A stretch of DNA of 64,000 nucleotides from Bacteroidota bacterium (GTDB lineage Bacteria > Bacteroidota > Bacteroidia > Chitinophagales > Chitinophagaceae): contig JAKPSI010000061.1 of assembly GCA_029555415.1 (NCBI GenBank), positions 62,001 through 126,000 on the forward strand, read 5' to 3'. Below, in pieces: positions 8,744 to 15,399 of the stretch. Within the stretch, counting starts at the first letter, position 1. The number at the start of each line of letters is the position of its first letter. The position numbers and the translations under genes are program-made. A model generated the notes under the pieces. The model saw only the letters and a program-made list of their open reading frames with translations, was not told the origin of the DNA and did no database searches.

Positions 8744-9460
8744 ATGAAGAACTGTAAATTCTTTACTGTATTATTTCTGCAATGCATCGTATGTTTCCCG
8801 TTAGCCGCACAGGACAGCACCAGTTCCTGCAAAGTGGATATGCCAGAACTGATAGGAGCTTATAAGGGAGAATGCAAAAAGGGATATGCACATGGCAAAG
8901 GTGAAGCCACCGGCGTGTATCACTATACCGGTGAATTCAAATACGGCCTGCCCAATGGCAAGGGTCGTATGGATTATGGCAATACCTGGTATGAAGGCGC
9001 ATTTCAGGATGGCAAGAAAGAAGGCAAAGGGGAACTGCACTACACTGCGGATGGGAAAGACAGCGTCATCAAAGGTTACTGGAGCGGCGATGAATACCGG
9101 GGTAAGAATTATGTTACATACAAGACCGATGCGGTACCGAAATTCGACCGGGTAGATATCAATCCCTCTGCAGGCAGCGGTCACCGCATCACGATCGAGA
9201 TCTCCACCACATCCAGCTCGGAAGAATCCGTACGACTGAATCCCCGGCCATCCGTTAACCTGAGTGACCTGATCGCGATGAAGCAGGCTTCACTCATCCG
9301 GTATATTTCCAATACTGAATCACCGTTGAAATATACCTGGACCTTTGAGATCCGGGAATTCCCGATCCAGCTCCGTGCGCAACTCACCAATGGACAGTAT
9401 TTCAATCTGGAATTATATAAATCGGCGGACTGGAATGTGAAGATCTACCTCAACCGCTAA
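8744..9460 (+). CDS. Secreted MORN-repeat protein
   Basis: About 238 codons from ATG 8744; the longer frame from GTG 8738 adds only two residues. The signal peptide ends at CFPLAAQ. Residues about 35-100 carry three MORN repeats of the YxGx6GxGx form: YKGECKKGYAHGKGEATG, YTGEFKYGLPNGKGRMDYG and YEGAFQDGKKEGKGELHY. MORN repeats form beta-hairpin stacks and are often scaffolding elements. The C-terminal 120 residues are a separate beta-rich region (VDINPSAGSGHRITIEIS) I do not recognise. The GNAT gene begins 9 bases later. Confidence 0.8.
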   Translation: MKNCKFFTVLFLQCIVCFPLAAQDSTSSCKVDMPELIGAYKGECKKGYAHGKGEATGVYHYTGEFKYGLPNGKGRMDYGNTWYEGAFQDGKKEGKGELHYTADGKDSVIKGYWSGDEYRGKNYVTYKTDAVPKFDRVDINPSAGSGHRITIEISTTSSSEESVRLNPRPSVNLSDLIAMKQASLIRYISNTESPLKYTWTFEIREFPIQLRAQLTNGQYFNLELYKSADWNVKIYLNR

Positions 9461-9469
9461 ACACATTTT

Positions 9470-9982
9470 ATGGAATTCAAACTTCGTCCCTGGCAACTCA
9501 GCGATCTGGATAGTTTAGTACATCATGCCAACAATATCAATATCGCGAAATTCCTGACCGATCAGTTTCCGCATCCGTATACGGAAGAGGGCGGACGCCA
9601 CTTCATCGCTTTCGCAACAAAAGATGATCCTATCCATCTTTTTGCCATTGAAGTGGAAGGAAAGGCGGTGGGCGGTATCGGTATCCATCCGCAATCCGAT
9701 ATCATGAAACGCAATGCCGAACTGGGTTACTGGCTCAGTGAGGAATACTGGGGCCGGGGTATCATCAGCGCCGCGATCCCGCAGATGGTGGATTTCGCTT
9801 TTAAAACCTATCCCATCGATCGTGTGTATGCCCGTCCTTTTCATACCAATACCGGTTCACAGCGCGTACTGGAGAAGAATGGGTTCGTACTCGAAGCACG
9901 TATCAATGGGGTGATCGAGAAATTCGGGGAGCGGCTGGATGAGCTGATCTATGCGGTACGCCGGCCTGTGAAAATCTACTGA
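9470..9982 (+). CDS. GNAT-family N-acetyltransferase (RimJ/RimL-like)
   Basis: 170 codons. The N-terminus (FKLRPWQLSDLDSLVHHANN) and the core GYWLSEEYWGRGIISAAIPQ, with the acetyl-CoA pyrophosphate-binding loop around WGRGI, are typical of the GNAT_3/RimJ-like group. DRVYARPFHTNTGSQRVLEK and NGFVLEA follow, as expected for the final strands. Such enzymes acetylate an amine on a protein N-terminus, small molecule or antibiotic; the acceptor cannot be told. It lies 9 bases after the MORN gene and is probably cotranscribed with it. Confidence 0.88.
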   Translation: MEFKLRPWQLSDLDSLVHHANNINIAKFLTDQFPHPYTEEGGRHFIAFATKDDPIHLFAIEVEGKAVGGIGIHPQSDIMKRNAELGYWLSEEYWGRGIISAAIPQMVDFAFKTYPIDRVYARPFHTNTGSQRVLEKNGFVLEARINGVIEKFGERLDELIYAVRRPVKIY

Positions 9983-10088
9983 TACGCCCTGTTCCAACTG
10001 CCTTTGCCCAGGATCAAATGTTTCCTGTCATTTTTCATCCGGAAATTGAAAGGCTATTGCATATTTTTACCTTTCACCGGAAAATTCC

Positions 10089-10931
10089 ATGTACATGCGG
10101 CTTTTTTCATGCCTGATTATACTTATCCTGACAACTGATTGTTTTGCACAAACTGCACAAAGATCCGATACGGTCAAACCCTTCATCCTCGGTCGAATTG
10201 AAACCCTTCATTCCAATGAACTGAAGGAAGACCGCATCCTCAATATTTACCTGCCTGAAGGATATGATCCGAAGGATACGGTAAAATATCCCGTGGTGTA
10301 TCTGCTTGATGGTTCTGCGGATGAGGATTTCATCCATGTAACAGGGTTGTATCAGTTCAATAGCTTTTCCTGGATCGGCCGGGTCAAACCATCGATCATC
10401 GTGGGTATCGCCAATACGGACCGGAAGCGGGACTTCACTTTCCCGACCAATATTGAAAAGGATAAGAAGCAATATCCCACCACCGGGCATTCCGATACAT
10501 TCATTCGTTTCCTTGAAACCGAACTGCAGCCTTATATCACTAAACGATTCAAAACGGATCAGGACCGGACACTCATCGGTGAATCACTAGGCGGTCTGCT
10601 GGCCACGGAGATCCTGCTTCGCAAGCCGGCTTTGTTCAGTAAATATATCATTATCAGTCCCAGTATCTGGTGGAATGATGGCTCGGTACTTCAGCTGCAG
10701 CCCGCATTCGATCAACCCGTGGAAGTATATGTGGGAGTGGGCAAAGAAGGCCTCACTCCCGGCGATCATCCCCGTATGATGGAAGTGGATGCCAACCTGC
10801 TGGCCGATAAGATCCGGCAGGTCAAGGGCGGAAAAGCTAAAGTCTATTTTGATTATCTCCCCCAGGAAGATCATGCAACGATCGCACATCAGGCTTTGTA
10901 TAATGCGATTATTTTACTAGGTAACAGGTAA
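10089..10931 (+). CDS. Secreted alpha/beta-hydrolase, esterase D/Fes-like
   Basis: 280 codons from ATG 10089 (ATG 10095 is also possible). The signal peptide ends at TDCFAQ. The body matches the putative esterase family PF00756: LNIYLPEGYDPKDTVKYPVV at the start, YLLDGS, the nucleophile elbow GESLGG (Ser about residue 166) and a late His in EEDHATIAH. Relatives hydrolyse siderophore esters, acyl glucosides or formylglutathione, and a periplasmic or secreted carbohydrate or siderophore esterase is likely here. The last residues and stop codon (GGT AAC AGG TAA) lie inside a 7-bp tandem repeat array, so the true C-terminus may have been changed by the repeat. Confidence 0.85.
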   Translation: MYMRLFSCLIILILTTDCFAQTAQRSDTVKPFILGRIETLHSNELKEDRILNIYLPEGYDPKDTVKYPVVYLLDGSADEDFIHVTGLYQFNSFSWIGRVKPSIIVGIANTDRKRDFTFPTNIEKDKKQYPTTGHSDTFIRFLETELQPYITKRFKTDQDRTLIGESLGGLLATEILLRKPALFSKYIIISPSIWWNDGSVLQLQPAFDQPVEVYVGVGKEGLTPGDHPRMMEVDANLLADKIRQVKGGKAKVYFDYLPQEDHATIAHQALYNAIILLGNR

Positions 10932-11055
10932 CAGGTGATAGGTAAAAGGTAAAAGGTAATAGGTAATGAATAATGGATAATGGATAACGGATAATGAAGC
11001 CGCATAGGGGTCTGTTAGGAACGACTTGCAGCTTGTGGCTTGAAACTTGAAGCTG
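10920..11055. repeat. Compound 7-bp repeat element, copy 1
   Basis: Eleven 7-bp units fill 10920-10996, moving from ggtaaca-like to gataatg-like units. A 28-bp core follows at 10997-11024 (containing CCGCATAGGG and TTAGGA), then four units of a different heptamer, cttgcag-like, at 11025-11052. Two more copies with the same order lie at 15115 and 15251. The first 12 bases are also the end of the esterase gene. The unit length is strictly 7, not a multiple of 3, so this is not a coding repeat. Confidence 0.85.
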
Positions 11056-11100
11056 TTTTCTCCTTTAAACTTCTGCCTGCCTTTCAGGTCTAACCAACTC

Positions 11101-11766
11101 ATGAAACTAACGCCGGTCATTATATTCCTTTTTTTTGCCGTTGCGGTTTCAGCCCAGCGGAACGGACCGGTACTGAAATTCAATACACTGGCTCTGATCG
11201 ATGACGTGAGCTTTCCGACCATACAAGCAGGACTGGAAACGATGCTGAATGAAAAATGGTCATGGTACAACGAAGCCGGGATCAAATACCGGCGTAGCCT
11301 TTCAGAAAGCCGGGACACATCATTCATAGGCACCAGGGGCTTCAAACTGAAATCAGAGATCAGACACTACCTGCGGGATAATCTGGCTCCCTATGGATTA
11401 TACGCGGGCTTCAATCTGTTCTATACGAATGATAAACACCATACCTCAGTTGTCTATACACGCCCAACTGAAACAATTGACAGGGAAGATATTTTCGCAG
11501 TGAGAAAACAGGTGTATGGCTTCAATTTTCTGGTAGGAGCACAGAAACTGTGGCGGAGCGGCCTGGTGACTGACTTTTATGCCGGGGTCGGACTACGCTA
11601 CAGGAACTATGTAGTATCGCATCTGGAATATAACCCAAGGGTCGATTCGGTCCATTCAGGCCCGGATTACAATTTTGGCACAGAACGTATCATCTCCGAG
11701 GCGGAAGACCGGGATGGATTCATGGCCAATTTTACCATTGGGTTACGAATGGGATTCAGATTTTAA
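11101..11766 (+). CDS. Outer-membrane beta-barrel protein, DUF3575-like
   Basis: About 222 codons from ATG 11101, chosen because MKLTPVIIFLFFAVAVSAQ is a clean signal peptide; the frame is open back to 11047, inside the repeat element. The mature protein starts GPVLKFNTLALIDDVSFPTI, has alternating strands throughout (YLRDNLAPYGLYAGFNLFYT, FNFLVGAQKL), and ends with GLRMGFRF, a terminal Phe as in BAM-inserted barrels. The opening resembles DUF3575 barrel proteins. A small outer-membrane barrel is well supported; its role is unknown. Confidence 0.72.
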   Translation: MKLTPVIIFLFFAVAVSAQRNGPVLKFNTLALIDDVSFPTIQAGLETMLNEKWSWYNEAGIKYRRSLSESRDTSFIGTRGFKLKSEIRHYLRDNLAPYGLYAGFNLFYTNDKHHTSVVYTRPTETIDREDIFAVRKQVYGFNFLVGAQKLWRSGLVTDFYAGVGLRYRNYVVSHLEYNPRVDSVHSGPDYNFGTERIISEAEDRDGFMANFTIGLRMGFRF

Positions 11767-11838
11767 TTTCAAAGGACTTTCGTCATATTCCGGTTCGGAA
11801 TATCTTATTATATTGACCGCATCCTAATCTGTGATCAC

Positions 11839-12231
11839 TTGAAAAACGCTATCGCAATTCTCGCAGCAGCAGTCTGGATCAGTCTCGCTGAATTTATCCG
11901 TACCGAATTTTTTACCGGAACCGGCACTTCATTCGCATACGACTCAGGTTTGCATCACCTCTATACCGACCGGTACAGTGGCAATGCGATCGGTTTCTGG
12001 GCACTGGTGATATCCCTGCTGATGTACCTGATCTCCCGCAAATTCAATTTATGGATCACAGCGTTCACTGGCTGGCTGGCAGGATTCATCCTGATGTGGG
12101 CGATCATGCGGAACGCCGGCGACATCGAAGGTGCTTCCCTCGCATTTATTGTACCTTTAAGTTTACTGGAAACGATGTTCGCGGCCTGGATCATTTTCAG
12201 GATCAGCAGACCCGGTAAACCCAACACATGA
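11839..12231 (+). CDS. Small membrane protein of unknown function
   Basis: 130 codons beginning at TTG 11839; no ATG occurs until about residue 60, so TTG is the only sensible start. Four hydrophobic segments are seen: AIAILAAAVWISLAEFI, IGFWALVISLLMYLI, WITAFTGWLAGFILMWAIM and LAFIVPLSLLETMFAAWIIF. The stop overlaps the next start (ATGA type), indicating translational coupling. Family not recognised. Confidence 0.65.
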   Translation: MKNAIAILAAAVWISLAEFIRTEFFTGTGTSFAYDSGLHHLYTDRYSGNAIGFWALVISLLMYLISRKFNLWITAFTGWLAGFILMWAIMRNAGDIEGASLAFIVPLSLLETMFAAWIIFRISRPGKPNT

Positions 12232-12827
12232 AAATTCACCCATTCGTTCTGTTGCTGTGTTTCATTTCCGCACAAGCTGCTGCGCAGTCCACCTCACATC
12301 TGGTGCTGCAGTCGCAAAACCACCCACGCAAACACAAGCAACTTCCGCTGCGGTTCGAGTATACTTTCTATACGGATTCAACAACGTACTTTCTGGATAA
12401 GATCATCGGATATACCGATTCTTCGCTGCAATTGGTGGGTTCTGTCAAAACAGGCAGGGATACCCTGGTCCGGCAAAGCTTCAGGGACAAGGCCACAAAA
12501 AAATGGAAAGACTCACTGGTCCTGTCAGCCATGTACCATGTGGATACATTTCAGCTTCCTTTCAACGGGATAAGGAAGATCGAACGCGACTGGTTCCGGA
12601 GCCGTGGCTGGATGCTGCCATTTGCATATTTCGCAGGAGGCGCGATACTCGGACTGGTACTGGGTCCTGTAGCGATCATCAATAAAGGGAAAGAAGGTTT
12701 ACGCGACTGGCTTCGCTTTGAAGCAGTGCTCGCCGGACTTTCAGCCCCGACCTTATTCATCGGCAGCCGCTCGCATAAATATGACCTGAAACAAAAATGG
12801 ATATTAGTGGTGCTGTATGATAAATGA
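12228..12827 (+). CDS. Secreted hypothetical protein with C-terminal membrane segment
   Basis: 199 codons overlapping the previous stop by 4 bases. The signal peptide ends at AQAAAQ. The soluble part includes RFEYTFYTDSTTYFLDKIIG and IRKIERDWFRSRGW. It is followed by a Gly/Ala-rich hydrophobic stretch (LPFAYFAGGAILGLVLGPVA) and a second shorter one near residue 170. I do not recognise the family. Its stop codon directly abuts the stop of the convergent RraB-like gene with no intergenic base, so transcripts must overlap or terminate inside the coding regions. Confidence 0.62.
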   Translation: MKIHPFVLLLCFISAQAAAQSTSHLVLQSQNHPRKHKQLPLRFEYTFYTDSTTYFLDKIIGYTDSSLQLVGSVKTGRDTLVRQSFRDKATKKWKDSLVLSAMYHVDTFQLPFNGIRKIERDWFRSRGWMLPFAYFAGGAILGLVLGPVAIINKGKEGLRDWLRFEAVLAGLSAPTLFIGSRSHKYDLKQKWILVVLYDK

Positions 12828-13148
12828 TCAGGCTGTTTCCACATCCCAGCCATCATAATTCTCGATGCTGTGGATGTCACTCATATTGATCAGCAGGTTG
12901 TTGTTCTCATTCAGCATTTCAGGGGTCAGCACCTCCGTTTTACTGATACACATTCGGAACCGGTCTTCCTCCACTACGATGCTTTCCACGTTGTAACCCA
13001 ATCCCTGCAGCTCTTTTCCGAAGTTCTGCAATTTGCCCTGGCCTTTGTCTTCAAAGAACCAGCACCATTTCAGGGGGTGGTTTACATCAAAGCCTTCTTC
13101 TTTCAATTCTTCAAATACGGTGATCAAACCTTCAAATCCTCCAGACAT
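12828..13148 (-). CDS. RraB-family protein (ribonuclease E inhibitor-like)
   Basis: 106 codons. The pattern GLITVFEELKEEGFDVNHPL, KWCWFFEDKGQGKLQNF, LQGLGYNVESI, LTPEMLNENN and a final YDGWDV is what I know from Bacteroidota RraB/PF06877 proteins. In Escherichia coli, RraB binds and inhibits RNase E. Bacteroidota carry RNase E/G-type enzymes, so a role in RNA turnover is possible but unproven. It lies downstream of the dipeptide epimerase, separated by two hairpins at 13175-13260. Confidence 0.75.
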   Translation of the reverse strand: MSGGFEGLITVFEELKEEGFDVNHPLKWCWFFEDKGQGKLQNFGKELQGLGYNVESIVVEEDRFRMCISKTEVLTPEMLNENNNLLINMSDIHSIENYDGWDVETA

Positions 13149-13174
13149 AATATGCTATTTGTATATTCTCGTTA

Positions 13175-13260
13175 TTCGAGGCCTTTGGCCTCGAACGATT
13201 AATTTAATAAGAACGATGGTGTACGAATCTCATTATTCGAAGCTGCAAGCTTCGAATAAT
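13175..13260. repeat. Pair of homologous hairpins with compensatory changes
   Basis: Hairpin 1 (13175-13195) has a 9-bp perfect stem, TTCGAGGCC / GGCCTCGAA, with loop TTT. Hairpin 2 (13232-13260) has a 13-bp perfect stem around TTCGAAGCT / AGCTTCGAA with loop GCA. Both are preceded by TTAT and followed by ATTAATTWAATAA. The stem positions that differ (G/A and C/T) change on both arms, so pairing is kept. Neither is followed by a U-tract on the minus strand, so they are not classic terminators. Confidence 0.75.
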
Positions 13261-13263
13261 TAA

Positions 13264-14385
13264 TTAAATAATAACCGACTCCATTTTCTTCAGCCACGCG
13301 TCACTGATCGTGGCCCCTAATCCCGGCACTTCCGGCACTTTTACCACACCATTCGCAAGGTATTCAATACCACCGGTCACGGGGTCTTCACTGAACATCA
13401 GCGCGGTGTCGAAGTCGTAATGTACGATCAGCGGGCTGCACAATGCGAAATGCGCGAAAGCCGTCATGGCCACGCGTGATTCCACCATCGCGCCCACCTG
13501 TAAATGCAGGTCCTTTTTCTTCGCGGCTTCCACGATCTTCAGCGCGTTAAAGAGACCGCCTGATTTCCCGAGTTTGATATTGAAATAATCACAGGCATCG
13601 ATCGCGATCAGGCGTTCCGCATCATGATGATCGCCGCAGCTTTCATCGGCCATAATGGGGATGGGGCTGGCTTTCTTCACTTCCGGTAAACGCATATAAT
13701 TCCAGCGGGCAATGGGTTCTTCGCAGTGCTGGATATCGAATGCGGCCAGTGCCTGCAGGGTTTCAATGGCTTCTTCCACCTGCCAGCCCTGATTGGCATC
13801 GATACGCAAGGGGATATCGGGACCTACCGCTTCACGGATGCCGCGCATACGTTCCACATCTGTTTTACCATTCTTACCCAGCTTCACTTTAATGGCGGGG
13901 TAACCTTCATTCATGATCTTCACCGCGTCCAGCGCCATTTTTGCGGGTTCGCCGATGCTGACGGTATAATCGGTCACGATCGTTTTATTGTTCTCGCCAC
14001 CGAGGTATTTGTATAAGGGAACACCGGCCAGTTGGGAAGCGATATCATACAGCGCGATATCGAAAGCGCTTTTGATACTGGTATTGCCGTAAATGACACG
14101 GTCCATATCCTTGATCCTTTCTTCGATCTCCAGCGGGTTCTTGCCTTTGAAGATCTGCGCGAAGTACTGACCTACGATGAAGCAGGTATCCTGACTTTCA
14201 CCATTGATGGGCATATACGGACTGCATTCGCCCCAGCCGCTGATACCGGCATTGGTACGGATGATCACCAGTACGTTTTCGGCATTGATGTCCGCACCAA
14301 GCGAGGTCACAAAGGGTTCTTTCAACGGGATGAAGAGCTTGTAAAGTTCTACCTGTTCTATTTTCAGCTGATCGGGTTGTATCAT
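13264..14385 (-). CDS. Enolase-superfamily dipeptide epimerase (L-Ala-D/L-Glu epimerase-like)
   Basis: 373 codons. The MR/MLE barrel residues are all visible: the KVK acid/base motif (Lys166, Lys168), metal ligands at Asp196 (RIDANQGW), the CEEP strand (about 222) and Asp247 (MADES), and Lys271 in FNIKLGKSGG. A DFD motif at about 324-326 matches the DxD signature that dipeptide epimerases use to hold the substrate amino group. The likely reaction is epimerisation of an L,L/L,D dipeptide such as L-Ala-D-Glu from murein recycling. Substrates in this family vary, so the exact dipeptide is open. It lies 14 bases after an outer-membrane barrel gene. Confidence 0.87.
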   Translation of the reverse strand: MIQPDQLKIEQVELYKLFIPLKEPFVTSLGADINAENVLVIIRTNAGISGWGECSPYMPINGESQDTCFIVGQYFAQIFKGKNPLEIEERIKDMDRVIYGNTSIKSAFDIALYDIASQLAGVPLYKYLGGENNKTIVTDYTVSIGEPAKMALDAVKIMNEGYPAIKVKLGKNGKTDVERMRGIREAVGPDIPLRIDANQGWQVEEAIETLQALAAFDIQHCEEPIARWNYMRLPEVKKASPIPIMADESCGDHHDAERLIAIDACDYFNIKLGKSGGLFNALKIVEAAKKKDLHLQVGAMVESRVAMTAFAHFALCSPLIVHYDFDTALMFSEDPVTGGIEYLANGVVKVPEVPGLGATISDAWLKKMESVII

Positions 14386-14399
14386 GGTATACGTGGTAT

Positions 14400-15071
14400 T
14401 TAATCAAATAAGATCCTGACGCCAAAATTGAGCATCCCTGCCAGTGGCGCATCATGGTTAACCGAGAGATATGTACTGGGATAATCCGATGTGGGTACCC
14501 AGAAGCGAAGATCGGAATAGAGGTACAGTGTACCCCCCAGGCTTTTTTCCCAGCCAATTCCCAGGTCAATGGTCAGTCTTTTGAAGTTCGCTTTTCCTTC
14601 ACTCAGTGAAGTAACATACAGGCTAGTGTCGACATGTGTAGCATATGAATTGATCACACGTCCAAGGATAACGCCGAATCCGCCCTGTCCATAAATGCTC
14701 CACCCGCTTTCCTGCATCGCGTCACCTTTGAAATAGTGCTTTCCCCCGACAGAAATATGCTTGAACCGGATGAGTGATTTATTCCTGTAACTGATCGTTT
14801 GGGGGAGGGTGGAAGGGCTTTTTGCGGTTGCGGTTTGTGTGCTGTTGATCTTTCCGTTCGAGTAGTAGGAAGCCCAGGTGTAGACCGCGTTCTTTGGCGT
14901 AAAATGGAACTGCATTTGAATGGTTTCACCTTCCGCCCAGAACTGCTGACCCTTCCGGAAATTCCGCTGAAAATCAAGATCAGTGGCCATGCTGAAGCCG
15001 ACCGGCTGTGCGCACAGCGATCCGCTCTGTAAAAGCAACCCGGTCAGGAATATGGAGATGATCCGCTTCAA
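14400..15071 (-). CDS. Outer-membrane beta-barrel protein of unknown function
   Basis: About 224 codons from TTG 15071. The frame is open back to 15215, but that extension would translate the 7-bp repeat array, whereas TTG 15071 gives LKRIISIFLTGLLLQSGSLC followed by AQP, a normal signal peptide. The mature part has alternating strands (MQFHFTPKNAVYTWASYYSN, GWSIYGQGGFGVILG, TLYLYSDLRFWVP) and ends LNFGVRILFD, as a porin-like barrel. The epimerase follows 14 bases downstream, probably in one transcript. Confidence 0.68.
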   Translation of the reverse strand: MKRIISIFLTGLLLQSGSLCAQPVGFSMATDLDFQRNFRKGQQFWAEGETIQMQFHFTPKNAVYTWASYYSNGKINSTQTATAKSPSTLPQTISYRNKSLIRFKHISVGGKHYFKGDAMQESGWSIYGQGGFGVILGRVINSYATHVDTSLYVTSLSEGKANFKRLTIDLGIGWEKSLGGTLYLYSDLRFWVPTSDYPSTYLSVNHDAPLAGMLNFGVRILFD

Positions 15072-15114
15072 AATAGGTACTGCAATGTTACTGAAAAAGA
15101 AAGTAACTGAGATA

Positions 15115-15333
15115 GGTAACAGGTGATAGGTAAAAGGTAATAGGTAATGGATAATGGAGAATTGATAATGGATAATGAGGCTACGTAGGATGTTTCTTAG
15201 CAGGACTAGCAGCAAAAAGCTAATAGCCAGCAGCTTTGAAAGGACAAGCGAGAATAGATAAAGAATAATGGATAATTCGGTCGCATAGGATGCCCCTAAG
15301 TACGCCTTGCAGCTTATAGCTTGCAGCTTCTCT
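15115..15333. repeat. Compound 7-bp repeat elements, copies 2 and 3
   Basis: Copy 2: nine heptamers at 15115-15177 (ggtaaca-like changing to gataatg-like), a 28-bp core at 15178-15205 (with TAGGATG and CTTAG), then a weaker agcagca/agccagc-type run. Copy 3: a few gataat-type units from 15251, a 28-bp core at 15278-15305 (CGCATAGGATG, CTAAG), then cttgcag, cttatag and cttgcag at 15306-15326. The three cores align without gaps to each other and to 10997-11024. This fills the gap between the barrel gene and the S46 peptidase; no gene is seen in it. Confidence 0.85.
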
Positions 15334-15351
15334 GGAGCTCCTGTAAAAATG

Positions 15352-15383
15352 AAAGCCCCAACTTATACGTCGGGGCTTTTTAA
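15352..15383. terminator. Bidirectional hairpin terminator
   Basis: AAAGCCCC (15352-15359) pairs with GGGGCTTT (15372-15379) around a 12-base loop. A T-run follows on the plus side, and a shorter interrupted T-run on the minus side. It lies just after the stop of the S46 peptidase and most likely ends that transcript. Confidence 0.65.
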
Positions 15384-15399
15384 AACATCTGTTCAAACT

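Noticed and set aside
10920-11055. Possible CRISPR array
   Set aside because: Units are 7 bases with no unique spacers, and no cas genes are present in the window.
15072-15215. N-terminal extension of the barrel protein at 14400 up to 15215
   Set aside because: The extension would translate the 7-bp repeat array (SIIHYLLPFTYHLLP-like), while TTG 15071 gives a normal signal peptide.
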